From Hawksworthiomyces lignivorus (Eukaryota; Ascomycota; Sordariomycetes; Ophiostomatales; Ophiostomataceae): a DNA stretch of 64,000 nt. Below are positions 33,291-44,938 of the stretch, piece after piece. The stretch's first letter is position 1; each line of letters starts with the position of its first letter. Under the pieces are notes generated by a model. The model did no database searches and was not told where the DNA came from. It was given only the letters and a program-made list of their open reading frames with translations. The stretch is from assembly GCA_002917075.1 (NCBI GenBank), contig NTMA01000085.1:62001-126000 (forward strand), in the 5' to 3' direction. The translations under genes were made by a program, and so were the position numbers.

Positions 33291-34141
33291 GATGAGGCCC
33301 AAAAGGGCCTTGACGCCGATGTCAAGTACGATGCTCAAGTTCATCTTGTGTTGGTGGTGGTGGTGGTGGCTGTGGGTGCTATGTTCGTATAGGTGTCCGT
33401 GACGATAAAATCGATCATAAGAAGGAAAAACAACGTTGAAGTTGGAATGAGGTTGAGAAGAAGCTGTGATGCCGAAGGAGATGGAATGGGACGGGAAGCA
33501 CGTGTCTCTGCTTTTATATCTACTGCCATAGTGCTGTGAGCTCTCCTGTGCCTGTGTGAGACTGGAAAAAGCTGCCAGTCAGTAACTTCACATTCCTATT
33601 GACATCTCTCTCGAGCTGTTGTCTGGCCTCACAAATCTCGTTTGTTACTATTGTTGGCCATTGCTCAAGAGGAAAGAACGAAGCTGCTGAAGCTCTACTT
33701 TCCTGATACGGTTAGTCGAGGTATGTAAGTCCATCAATAAGTGGAGAACTACCTCACGATGCAAACTTCTCTGCTAGCATATATCACTCCTTGTAGAAAT
33801 TTTGACTACCTTTAGCCCTTCTTGATTCTCACTTCCTGTGTGAGGTAATAATATGTTACTCTATATTACTTATATTTTTTGTCTATTGTGGTCAAGCTGC
33901 CCTCCCCTCCAAAACAGTCTGAATGCCTGCGAACCTGCTGTCGATCAATGACTATGCATCATCTTGCCCATGATACGTTCAATGCCTGTAACCTGACTTG
34001 CCTGGTTGCAGAAACTTCGTAAGTGCATGGCCGCAAAATTTTCACAACAACTGCCTCTTTAGATAGTTGGTGATTAAGGTGGTGCTTGTTTAAGAACGAT
34101 CAAATATTTTATTTCGGCAAACTAGAAAAGAAAATCTTGAG

Positions 34142-34730
34142 CTACTCATCTTCCAACTCGGGGAACCGTGAAACATGCGCGTATCCCTCTACAATTGGAT
34201 CCAAAACAACCTGACGTTGTACCACGTCGTTGACCCGAAATATCTGGGCAGGAATAATGGTCAACAGGATCCACCCACTGCTTTGCCCTGTAGATACGCT
34301 CGAAATCCAATTCGGCGTAGACCAGCCCTTCCCAGTCGGCTGGCACAGGCGCCGTAGGTGCCCGTCCATCGGGGCCAATGACTACCGTAAAACCTCCTTC
34401 TTTTACGGCGGCATGGGCAGTCTCATCGTCAGTCCCAGTCATCAATAGTCCGTTGGCTTCTAGGCCTTTTTCGCTCTGCGTCATAGAAGCCAGAAGGACG
34501 AAGACGCTCCCCTCAATAGCGAGAGTGTGTGTGGCCATACGGCACGCTTCAACGGTATTGTAGAAGGGCATTTGCCTGACGGGTGGGAAGAGGCAAGGCC
34601 ACGACGCAACGTGAATTTGCTCACCCTGAAAGTAGGTGTTCTACTTGAGGAGTGGCTGCATGTGTTCAAAGCACTGAAGACCGCCAACTCGGCCTATGGT
34701 CGTCTGCACTATAAGCTCTCTTACATAATA
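34142..34730 (-). pseudogene. Nitrilase pseudogene, C-terminal half
   Basis: Clear nitrilase sequence: TIGRVGGLQCFEHMQPLLK carries the catalytic-Cys block (usually GLxCWEH, here with Phe for Trp). It continues with QGEQIHVASWP, MPFYNTVEACRMATHTLAIE and WVDPVDHYS. The frame is broken twice: an in-frame TAG at 34641-34643 replaces the expected Tyr right after the catalytic block, and a one-base shift near 34245 moves the C-terminus (DIFRVNDVVQRQVVLDP) to another frame. The N-terminal half, with the catalytic Glu and Lys, is not recognisable upstream. It lies divergent to a broken transporter, so the pair may once have worked together. The product would not be an active enzyme. Confidence 0.85.
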
Positions 34731-34919
34731 GATATTACAGAGAAGAAACCGACCACAGACACGCCGTTACCTGCTGAATCGACCAGCACCAGCGGAGAAG
34801 TAATTAGTATTTCCAGAGGACAGACTTCCTGGGCTAGATATGTCCCTGGACCAGGACCGACCTTCCGCTTCAGAGGTTGTCTGCACAAGCGTCGTGGGTT
34901 GGAGTTCTGACTTGAGGAT

Positions 34920-36579
34920 GTGCTTGCTTGATGCTCTCCGGGTTCAGTATGTATCACGGGTGCGAGACGTGGGATTGTGCCTAGAATATCTACATGTCTG
35001 ACTAGGCTTGCTTTTTCTAGACGTGGCCCTCATGGGAAGTGTTTCTTCTACCACATCCTATCTGGAGGTTGTTCACCCCGACGACGGCATGGCGCATACA
35101 ACTGTCCTCATCGGCCTCGTCAACGCCATGTACTGGGTGGGTGTAATAATCGGTGCACTTATTATTGGGCCTTCTCCGATATTGTCGGCCACCGGCGTTC
35201 CATTGTCTGTGCCGGGATCTGCGACATCATCATAATTCCCGTCTTCGCTTCGCTGCAAAATTTTGCCTGGGCCCTGGTCCTCAGGTTCCTCAATGGCCTG
35301 GCGACCGGATCCTTTGATTCGGTCGGCCTCAACTGGGCCGCCGAGGCTTCAGATGCGCATACGCGCGGGCGCGCAGCTGGTCTACAGCTAGTCTGTGCGG
35401 CTCTCAGAGCTAGCCAGGCCTTCTTTCTCATCTACAGCTTAAGCAAGGATACGAGCACCCAGCTGCTCTGGCGGCTTCCGATCGCCTACCAGTGCATCTT
35501 CATGTTGGTCGTCTCCACTCTCGTCTGGTTCCTCCCGGAGTCACCCCGGTGGCTCATTCGCGTCGGCCTGGACGAGAAGGCGCGCGAGGTCATAGTCGCC
35601 ATGACGGCCGACCGGGGCGACGCCGAGACGGTCGCTAGAAATGCCGACGAAGAGGTCGCGAGCATCCGCAGCGCGCTGGACGAGGAGATTGCCAACAACG
35701 CGTTGTCTACATACCTGAGCATGTTCTTTGTCAGTGACGAGTACAAGACCGCTCGGCGCACGTGGTCCGCCGTCTTTGTCCAGTTCGCCACGCAGGCCCT
35801 GGTAGGCGTCGGGTTCGCCAGCGGATACGGCAATCAGATTTTCGTGGCCGGCGGACCTGGCCGCGCTCTTAGCTGGCATTGCCATCGTCGTCCAGGCCAT
35901 TTTTGGCCTGGCCGGTGCCTTCTACGCGGACACGTTTGGGCGCCGCAACGTCTTTATCTATGGGCCTTTTTTTTTTTTTTTTTTTTTTTTTTNNNNNNNN
36001 NNNNNNNNNNNNTGGCGCAGTGCTCCTCGCCCTCATCGGTATGTGCGGGCACTATGTGGCCGCAGGCATGAACAGCCACGACACCTCCCAGAGCAAGGTC
36101 TTCAGCTCGGCAGTAATTGCGCTTGTCTTCTTATGGTGTGCTCAATTTGGCCTCACCTGGCGTAAGTAGCAAGCAATCTCCAATGGTTAGACTTGATCCA
36201 TCTGGCTAACAAATTGGCAGTGTGGGCACCATTTGCGTACCCTACCGAAATCTTCCCTACCAGGTGCCGGGCCCGGGGAAGTTCCATCGGCATCTGTGGC
36301 CTTGCGCTTGGTTCATTTTTTTCGAATATGGCTAACACTTATCTCTTCAACGGCATAGGGCACAAGGCCATGTTTCTGTTCTGCGGGTTGAGCTTCATAG
36401 TCAGCATCATCTCCTTTTTCGTCTGCCTGGCTGAGCAAGTCGTCTGGAGAAGACAGGAAGAGAAAATCGCCGCTATTAAGATCGACGTCATTTGCGCTAA
36501 TTGGTTCCAGAAAGCTATCGTCCCCCTGGTAATGAAATGCTTAGTTATGCTCGTCCATATCACCCACAGCACTAGATGA
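34920..36579 (+). pseudogene. MFS sugar-porter gene, broken
   Basis: Sugar-porter family sequence in pieces. From about 34920, CLMLSGFN is joined by an intron (GTATGT at 34949; CTAG before 35020) to VALMGSVSSTTSYLEVV. TM blocks follow, including RFLNGLATGSFDSVGLNWAAE, then FLPESPRWLIRVG, the long middle loop and DTFGRRNVFIYG. After the gap comes GAVLLALIGM, an intron at 36162-36220 (GTAAGT...GGCAG), and YPTEIFPTRCRARGSSIG. One-base shifts occur near 35168 (a T appears missing after IIGP) and near 35850. The N-terminus is cut short by a stop about ten codons upstream of TM1. A poly-T run and Ns interrupt it. These could be sequencing errors, but with a dead nitrilase next door true decay is likelier. 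Confidence 0.8.
35967..36012. other. Poly-T run and assembly gap
   Basis: 26 T (35967-35992) followed by 20 N (35993-36012) inside the sugar-porter gene. Family alignment suggests only a few codons are missing, so the poly-T may itself be an assembly artefact. Confidence 0.95.
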
Positions 36580-38117
36580 GGCATTGCTGGTGTCTAAGGG
36601 AGCAAAAGATGCCAAGCTGCTCTCAAATTGGACCTCGTGTAAACCGGGCTGCTGCCTTATCCTATCCTCTACTAAACTTTTAACCTAATTTCTAGGAAGG
36701 CAATGCGCTGGGTGAGGGCGCCGAACTCGTCAGCCGCGTGTCTCGATTTCTATGATCAAGGCCGTCACAACTGCACTCCAGAACGTGCAGGCTGCAATTC
36801 TCACACTACCCGGTCAAATTCATCAGCACCCGTCACTAGGACCAGCGGCTTTGCACTTCTATCCTCTACGCACTTCGTATCTTCGGTCTAGTGTCGTCAC
36901 ATTTTCTGCGCCGCTGCTTGTAATTGCCGCAAGCATTTGTCACGCGAGGTGTAGACCGTCGCGTAGCCCGATTCTGAATTGTGGATTGGCTCATCTTGAC
37001 CTTGAAAAAGACGGCTAAATTATCTGATAGTTCTCCGATAATGCGTTGATGTAGGCGTTACTCTGGCAAATCCACGCGAGTTGGAAAACTCCAGATCTCC
37101 GGGCAACTATCTGCACACAATGCATAATACGTCTGTTGCTTGCTTGAGGGAGTTTGAGATATAAAGGGAATGTCGTAGAAACAGAACGTTAAGCAGAACG
37201 AAGACGAGTGTTGGGATAAGACAAGTTGTTTTAGGTAATTTCTCATCTCACAGCCATTACTGAATCTGAGATGTGGCGTAATAAGGTGGGAGGCTAATAA
37301 TAATGCATGCCCTACAAAGATCCATCTGGGACCAATCGTCTCAACTCCTCGTTTTTTTCATAGACTTGTTTATACCATCAAGCTTCTTGGGTCCTAGTAT
37401 CGTCGTGTGTTTAAGACATCGTTAGATAGTTTATTTAATACTCAAGGGCAGAAATTTAGAAGAGTACGAATATTACTAGGTTACACATCTTTAATACGGA
37501 TGTCTGTCCAAGCAACAGTCTCGCCCAGAGAACCTGTATCTATTTTGCGGCAGCTGCCGGCACCGGTTCTTGGTATTAGTGTGTCCCTAGGTAGGAGCTG
37601 TGTACATGCTGATCATACCCAATATACGGCATTTTTCGAGACGAAAGTTCTGCTTTCTAATATCTTTCATATACTCTATTACTAAGTTTATGTTCATATA
37701 TGCATGCTTTCCCAGGCTGATACCCTAATTTAAAATGTTAATGTAATGCAAAATGCTAAAATGAATTATATCTAATCCGGCACCTCGCTTTTCTGGGGCT
37801 AATACTTAATTTATGTGGTGAGGCGCTATCCAGAGAAACCAGGTATTTTTTCTCGCCCTTTCACCAACACAGTGGATCTCGCCATTTGCGACGCGTATTA
37901 AACTCGGGCGATATTATGAAATGTAGTGCCGGAGCTTATTTATATCTCAGTGCTTAAATAGCGATCTTTTTATCGTATAATAATAGCAGACCCTTACACA
38001 GCCGTATCAAATGTTTCCCCTTAGATAGGCAGTTTCATATGTATAAGTTCATAGCATTAAAGCTGTTGTATTTCTATGAACCGTCTTCCTAACGTATCGC
38101 TCTGTTTAGGCCTTTAT
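36580..38117. other. AT-rich intergenic region
   Basis: 1.5 kb between the broken transporter and the 3' end of the NLR gene. It has a GC-balanced patch at 36700-37000 with no recognisable protein and an AT-rich remainder. One copy of a ~97-bp repeat ends just before the NLR stop codon. Confidence 0.5.
38013..38109. repeat. ~97-bp direct repeat, copy 1 (3' of NLR)
   Basis: Begins CCCCTTAGATAGGCAGTTTC and ends near CTCTGTTTAG, only a few bases from the NLR stop codon. Copy 2 lies at 42671-42768 in the same orientation. Most differences are C/T or G/A. Confidence 0.85.
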
Positions 38118-41100
38118 TCAGACATTGCCGGGTGCCATTATCTCTTCGCCATACCTCTCAATGATGAAAGCAATCGCGTCTTCTGTAAAAGCAGCCCGGT
38201 GTCCCTCCTGGAGAATAAATGCGACGATCTCTTGCCCGTAGCGCCAGGGGGCTAGCATGGTTTCCACTACCTGTCTGCTAATAACAAATTCGTTTCTCCT
38301 CCGTTCAAGAAGTAGTTGTATCATTTGTTCTCTCCTCTCGCCGTTTTCTATCACAGCTTCTATTACTTTGTCAGTAATAATAATTTCCGTGTCGCGGTGT
38401 TCAAAGAGGACCATCATAATTTCTACACTCCATCCCTCGTTGCCAACTGCAGCCAGTAACACGGCCTCGGTGATCTTAAATTGGCTTCCATACTGGACGA
38501 GGAGCAGTGCCAACAAGCTATCATCAAAGTCTTCGGTAACGGTCATTAGCACCTCTTCAGTAATTGAGATCTGATTTGCTCGCTGATCAAAAAATAGTCG
38601 CGCAGCATCATCACCAAATGAGGGCCATTTGACAAAAAGAGTCACCATCGTCTCAGTGAGGTTGATCTGTACATCTGTCTGTTGAAGAAGAAGGAGCATT
38701 ATTGATGCTCTACAGGCACTGGATGATGCAGCAACTACTATTTCTTCTGTGATAATGATCGGGTCTTCCCGCCACTCGAGGAGTAGCTGCATAGTGTCTT
38801 CCATTCCTACATGTCTCGCTGCAGCACATACCACCTCATCGGTGATGATCTGGTTCCCTCGCCGGTCGAGTAATAAGGCCATGACTTCCATGCTGTTTTC
38901 TGCGGCAGTACATACAACCTCATTGGTGATGATATTATCGCCTAGCCGATCAAGAAGGAGTCGCATGGTATCATCTCCATTTTCATTTCCTGCTGCAGCA
39001 CACACCACTGCATCGGTGATGATCTTGTTGCCAAACCGGTCGAGGAGTATTTGAAGTGCACTGGAGTTCCAGCTTTTTGCGGCTGCTTCTATTGATCGGT
39101 TTGTCAGGCTCGCCCCAGCATCTAAGAGCTTACACACCATCTCTCGACGCCCAGCCAAAAGAGCCATGTCGAGCGGTGTGTTACTTTCGGCATCGAGACA
39201 ATCAATAGAAATAGAATCATCCGTTCGAGAAATATAGTCGAAGAGAGCGGGGATTCCAAACAGTCCAGCAATATGTAGAATGGAAAAATCGGTTGTATAT
39301 CGTTCAAACAGGACAAAGAAATGGTTTATGATGTACTTCCACCAACGTTGTCGAGATGGTGAATCTACTTTCAGGAAATCTTCCTGTGCATCCTTGACGA
39401 CGAATCTCTCTCGCGCCATGCGGGCATGATAAACCCAGCGTTCAGCTGCATATTGTGCAAAACCGGTGCTCAAACGAAGGTGCCGCCGATCACGGATAAT
39501 ATTAAACTCCTCAATGAGAACATCGATGCAGCGATAGGCCAAATCGGCGTGTGCATCGAACTTATCGATGAAGGAGCCAGTCAAATAGTCCGCCACAGAC
39601 TTGTGCAAAAAGAGCACTTTTTCGTCTTGGATGATGACCAAATGACGGCAAGCTGATATGTGCTCGCGAGTAAACTGAATCCGGGTGTCCTCGTCCTCTT
39701 CTGGGTAGAGATCACAAGCCTCCTCCAACTCTGACAGGCTTAATGGATGGACGGCGACAGTAACGCGGCTCAAAATACGCTTGATAATGCCTCTTTCTTC
39801 GTTTTCGGATCTTAAAGCCGTGGTAAGAAGCTTGTCATATAGTTCACGAAGACGCCTGGGTAGCCCTTCAAGGACTTTCATAGCTCTGCTAGAGCCAACT
39901 TCTTCCAGTTCCCGGCAAGCTATGCCAACCCATAAGAATGATCCTGCTGCTTTTTTTCGTAGAGCTTTCCTGACCTGCTCCTCAACAAGCTTTGTGTATT
40001 TTTTCCGCATCTTGAGATCTGCCACCTTCACGTCGATGAAGTGTTCAACGTCCTGTTTTGACTCCGGATATGAAGTTAAGGCCCTGTTACTGAATCTGCT
40101 AAGATGCTCAACTATGTTTTGATCGGGCCGACTGGTAATCAATATTCGAATGCCTGAGGAAAGCTCAAGGCTTTGGTGATCGAAGGTGTGCTGAAGCTGG
40201 TATAGCAGCGTGTCCTGGGCTTCTCGGTCGCATTCATCGAGGGCATCGATTATGCAGTACTTTTGGCCTGTAGAACTGTCCGCAGCTATATTTGTGAATA
40301 TTTTCCAGAGAGCGTCGAATGATTCAAACAAGTCTTTGTTACGCGCGTTATATAAAGGAACAATATGTTTGAGGAGTTGTTGTTGCTGGTTTACCAGTTG
40401 CCAGATGAGGCCACGAAGAATCGCTGTGGCCGTTCTCCTCTTATCAAAGCTCGAATCGCAGAAGAAATATGCAAGAGATTTTTTATTCTCATTCTCAGTA
40501 GAGAATCTGTGATGTAGCGCCTCGGCAAGGAAGATAGACAAGGTGGATTTGCCTGCTCCCGGGTTCCCGTAGAGCCACAAAATGTTATTCGTTTCTGCGG
40601 TCTTGGTAGTCGCCGACTCATCTAACCACACAGCCAGCTCTTCCGTGTTTAGGAACCATTGGCAGGTACCTTGTACACGGCTGCCGATTTTACGCTTTAG
40701 GGCGTTCTTGTCCTCGGAGGGATCAACGAGAAAGAGATCACGGAGGCATGCTTGCGCATCCGGCCCCTCTGTGAAAATATCTTAACCAGCTATTAAAAAA
40801 CTTACGCCATGTTTAACGTCATCTAATAAGAGGCGGGGAAAGACTTACTATTCTGAGCTTTGCTTATTTCTTGCTCTAATCGCCGAAATGCCTTCTCTTC
40901 GCCTTCACCATACAGAAGTGGCATCTGTACATCAAAAAGGCCAAAAAGGGAATACGCCTTGTCCTCTTCGCGTGCCGTCTCACGCCTTTGAACCCACGAT
41001 TTTCGTTCTTCAATAGTAAAACCTGTGACAGAGCGACCCCGAAGGACCTGAACGGGGATTCCTGTTATCTCATAGATCTGCCGCTCCAACGAGCTCTTAT

Positions 41101-41596
41101 CTCCCAGTCGGACACCTTCTTTAGAGAAGAACTCGACTGACTTTGGGGCAATGAGTTCCTGGAGGGTCCATCCACGAGTGAACCATCTGCTCTTCCGAAA
41201 AGCAGTCTCCCATCCCAGACTTGCTTTGTTTGAGTTGTCGGAGGCAGGTTTCGAGACGTCGGCGAGATAGACGTAGCACCTGGCTGCGTCGCGGTACCAT
41301 TGAAACATTCGGTTAATCGATTCTTGAAGCTCGGTGCTGCTTGACTTGTCGATGCAGCAAGTGTCTACCCAAAAGTATTCCAAGTGGTCCTCTTTCCAGG
41401 CCTGCTCTCCACAGAAGCGAATCTTACAATATCCTTCCTTCTTGTCACCCGTTCCATCGACCAGATCTTTGAATCTGACTTCCTGCTCATCGTTGCCCCA
41501 AGTGTGTGAAAGTATTGCGTACAAGGGAGTCTTCCCGGGGGGAAAGTTGGTTAGGCTAATGTCGCCAGTGCTGTTATCACGTCTCAAGAGGCGCAT
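38118..41596 (-). CDS. HET-NACHT-ankyrin NLR with C-terminal ~31-aa repeats
   Basis: Fungal NLR-type receptor of the HET-E/HET-D architecture. Exons 40849-41596 and 38118-40768 are joined by an 80-nt intron (GTAAGT...TTCACAG); 1132 aa. The N-terminal HET domain has LYAILSHTWG, the CCIDKSSSTELQESINRMF block and RSRWFTRGWTLQELIAP-like residues. The linker ACLRDLFLVDP follows at the splice. In the NACHT NTPase, GNPGAGKST (317-325) is Walker A, YCIIDALDEC (about 420-429) is Walker B and RILITSRPD is the sensor region. Two ankyrin-like units lie near 745-810. About ten repeats to the C-terminus follow the pattern LLLDRRGNQIITDEVVCAAA; they replace the usual WD40 or TPR sensor. Family members trigger non-self or immune-type cell death; the ligand here is unknown. 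The first ATG gives MRLLRRD, the typical start. Confidence 0.93.
38145..39085 (-). repeat. Array of ~31-aa repeats in NLR C-terminus
   Basis: About ten imperfect units of roughly 90-96 bp, each encoding a helix ending LLL(D/E)R and a second element like IITDEVV(C/V)AA. Nucleotide similarity is moderate between the proximal units and low between distal ones, so this is an old array rather than a recently homogenised one. Confidence 0.8.
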
Positions 41597-42976
41597 TATG
41601 CAAAGTATTGAAGATGCAGATGAGCTATGACAGCAACCACGGCAGAAGATTAAAGAAACTGCAGAAGATACGCCTAATATGTAGTCGGGGAAAACGCGTT
41701 TCTTCGAACACGGAATTCAGAAAAGACAACAAATAGAGGGGTCATACAGGGGTTGTCAAGTTATGGTGGTCCAATTGAGGATTCAGTGCTTGTCGCGCTT
41801 GACGGCCGATTTTCGCACTCATTTTAAACTGCAGGGCTCAGACATTGCCGTGTACAATTGAAGGTACGTAGGGTAACATCCTCCATCTGACTGCCTGAAA
41901 TCCCACCAATTTCTGTCGAGGGAGCTGAGGGCTCAAAAAGGAGTCAGGTACCGGCCAGCCAGCTTCGTGCTGCCGACACAGAGTCGCCTAATAATAATAA
42001 TTCTAGGCACAAGAACTCTGAAGACAAGCCTTTATCTGATCTACGTATACGAGCCCATCTTGCAGCCTCTGATTCGCATCGCTACGCTGCAAGACAGCTC
42101 GTCCGGTATATTGTATTTTTTTTTTTTTCGTACAGTCGCTTTCTATCTTGATCTACAATACCTTTGCTAAGTGAGAAAACATCATCCTATGAAAAGTGAG
42201 AGAAGCTCAAGGGAGTGATCGCAGCAGCTTCATGGGGCAACCAGAAAATGGTAAGTCTGTGAAACGCACCATCCCTACCCTTAGTCTGTGTTCGTGGTAT
42301 CTTCACCCGACCGCAAGCTTCTAGCGAGGGTTGCTAGCCTGCGCCTTTCGATACGAGCACCGAAGCTTATCTCTCCTCTTCTTCGCTTCTATGCCACCAA
42401 GCTATGTTAACTTTACCAATCACTATGTCTTAAATGACCACTTCCGCTGCCGTGTCCAGAGATGCTATGATCGTCAAACACAATGATATATATTCTTTTG
42501 TCGCGTCACGGGTGGTAGTAGTCTCTAGCTGCGTTTGGCCTGCTCAATTGAATTGTGGTGGCGCTCTTTCGCCTTTGATTGCCATGAAATGACGCATTGT
42601 CTCGAACAGGAAGCTGCTTGCTTGCCAAGAATGGATGATGTGCTCCTGGTATCGCGAAAGCCCGAAGAAAGTCTCCCCTTAGATAGGCAGTTTCACATAT
42701 AAGAGTTCATAACAGTAAAGCTGCTATATTTCTATGAACCATCTTCCTAACGTATCACTCTGTCTAGATAACTCGATAGAGCTACGATTTCCTTCGATAA
42801 CGAGATGCATTTCATGTGGCACTCCTATAGTTTCCCTCCTTATAGCATCATTTATCTAGATTAGGTCCAAATACTATCATTCTTGTGTTTTAGGCAAAGC
42901 GACTTGCTGCTGTTCCGTTTCTGTGGTCTCGGGTTCAATTCGACGCTTTAGGGCAAGGAGAGGCGCATGGTACTCT
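41597..42976. other. Intergenic region upstream of the NLR
   Basis: 1.4 kb holding the presumed NLR promoter, then a stretch with copy 2 of the ~97-bp repeat. No gene recognised. Confidence 0.5.
42671..42768. repeat. ~97-bp direct repeat, copy 2
   Basis: Matches copy 1 (38013-38109) over its whole length, with mostly transition differences. The sequence beyond the repeat is not similar to the NLR coding end, so only this segment is shared. Confidence 0.85.
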
Positions 42977-44938
42977 TTAAACTTTTTCGGCCGGTTCCAC
43001 AGGTTCGACAGGTGCTGCGCCAACCATGGAGTTCGTCTTGGGCGGCAGATCGGCCGCCGCCCCGCTTGCATCTTGAGACACATTGTTGGCTTGTGCAGCT
43101 GGTTCGTGGTCCCTATGGTTGGTTAGTCTTGCCAAAAATCGACGTCTTCCAGGACTAGTGCACCAAGAGTTAGGAGGGAAAAAGAAGAAAACGAAATACG
43201 CACGGGAATATCCACTCTGCCCCATGCCAGGGCTTGAATTTGATGTCTGCGTCTGCGTGGGCTTCGATGATCTTGAAGTACAGCTCCACTGCGCTCAGTG
43301 CCTTGGCCTTGCCCAGGGCGTGGCACAGAGGAGGATGATGGCGACGAACCAGATGGTGGCCATCAGCAGAGGGACGACGATGACGATTCGCAGATCCAGC
43401 GCCGCCACGTCGGGCGACCAAACGACGAAATCGGCCACACCGTCTTGCACCTGGCCCGACGCGCTCTGCACCTGGTTCGCTACCTTGGCGCTCGCGCCGT
43501 AGGGGTACAGCGTCGTGGCCGTCAGCACGTTTGTCGTCGCCACGTAGGCGGCGACGACGAGGCGCTCGAGGTCCGCCGAGAAGCTGTTTTCCGCGGCGTC
43601 GATGATGGCGCCGATCGCCGAGCTGCCCGAGAGCAGAGCGGAGGCGCCGAGGTACTGGCCCATCTCTGCGATCATGGGCACGCCCAGATAGCGCTCTAGA
43701 ACCTTCTGCATGCCGTCGGACAGGACGAGACCTGGGAGGCTGCTGAGGCTGTTGACGTCGGCCTTGTGGCCGTTGTAGGACCACACGTTGTCTTCCCAGC
43801 ACGAGAGCGCCGGCCGACCCACCGTAACAACGTACGGCGCTCCGACGGCCGCGCTGTCCTTGGTAGACAGCGTGTCAGTCAAATACCAGGGATCGCCTCC
43901 CTGCGTGTAACTGGCCTTGCCAAAGGACGAGATGATGGCGCCCCATGTGGCGTTGCTCTGGGGCAAAGCGCCCGGCAATCCAATCTGGCCCAGGCCGAAA
44001 GATGCCACCGGCGCTGGACCGGTCTTGGAGGAGAGAATGGTTGCGTTGTCGGGATTGTTGAACCAGAAGTACTCGTTGACCACGAGATTAGGGTCGCTAG
44101 GAGAGGTCCCGTTGCCTTGGTACCAGGTGTAGTCGGTGAAGCAGGACCCGTTGACGGTCAGGACGAGGTCGGGGTATCTCTGCAGGCCCATATTTGAGCC
44201 CTTGACGCTGTAGTTGTACGTGACCTGCAGGATGTCGCCTGACACGAGGAGGGAGTCGTATGTTCCGATTGGGACTTCCTGGCTCACGGTGACATACTGG
44301 CTCAGAGAAGCGATGGCGGCCGTGGCCGTGCCGAGCGCACGTAGTGCCCATGGCACGTTCAGGATGAACCGGGCCGCGACTGTGCTGTTGTCGTGTTCCA
44401 GGTTGCTGGGGACGTAGATGGCCTCCGAGTTGACAGGACCGGCGTTGGCGAGGATACTCTTGGGCGCGATGAGGATGCTCAGCGCCTTCTGACCAGCGTA
44501 GAGCGCAAGGATCACGCATATAGTCACCCACAGCCGAATGCTGGACTCCACCTTCTTTTTGTTGTCATCCTTGTTCTTGTCATTCGTTTTCTTCGAAAGC
44601 ATAACCGTGATGGTTTCTGTCACGGCGCCGAAGAGGTCGGAGTCTTTGTTCCAGAGGCTGGGAATGATGTCGTAGAAGACGCGATGGCTAACGGTAAAAG
44701 CGTCCATATGCAAAATGGTAGCAATGACGATGCTAAAGACCAAAACCCAGAACTGTCCCACGAGAATGTCGAGCATCAGACTATAGGCAGAGTCGAGCTG
44801 GTTGGCGACATCGTTGGGGACAGAAAAGGCCCATTTCGGGCCGCTGGGATCTGGGTAGTGGAAAGACTTCCACGGCACCCAAGTGCCATTCAGCTGCGGG
44901 TCGGTAACCACGACCATTTTGGTTTGTGTTTTGGGCAA
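42977..44938 (-). CDS. Multi-pass membrane protein with large extracellular domain, one frameshift
   Basis: I do not recognise a named family. The first exon starts at 44938 (MPKTQTKMVV). It has two early membrane helices (VGQFWVLVFSIVIATILHM and WVTICVILALYAG), a domain of about 330 residues rich in NxT/S sequons that is probably outside the membrane, and a last helix (RIVIVVPLLMATIWFVAIIL). The simple frame ends at 43295, but the next frame continues sensibly (LGKAKALSAVELYFKIIEAH) and is spliced by a 49-nt intron (43155-43203, GTGCGT, branch CTAAC) to a Pro/Ala/Glu-rich tail ending at 42977. One base appears missing near 43310, in or beside a CCC run. With that base the protein would be 637 aa; as written it is 547 aa. 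Either a sequencing error or a recent mutation. Confidence 0.65.

Larger units (their letters stand above)
31706..34141. other. Decayed repeat region
   Basis: 2.4 kb without an intact gene. It contains two related segments (listed separately), a TGG/GGT microsatellite near 33351-33372 and AT-rich flanks. A 129-codon minus frame at 32639-33028 overlaps one segment and could be a relic of an element-encoded protein. Confidence 0.5.

Noticed and set aside
34641..34643. Treating the nitrilase stop as part of a small intron
   Set aside because: The only GT...AG pair that would remove it spans about 20 nt, too short for a fungal intron, and the flanking codons already match the family.
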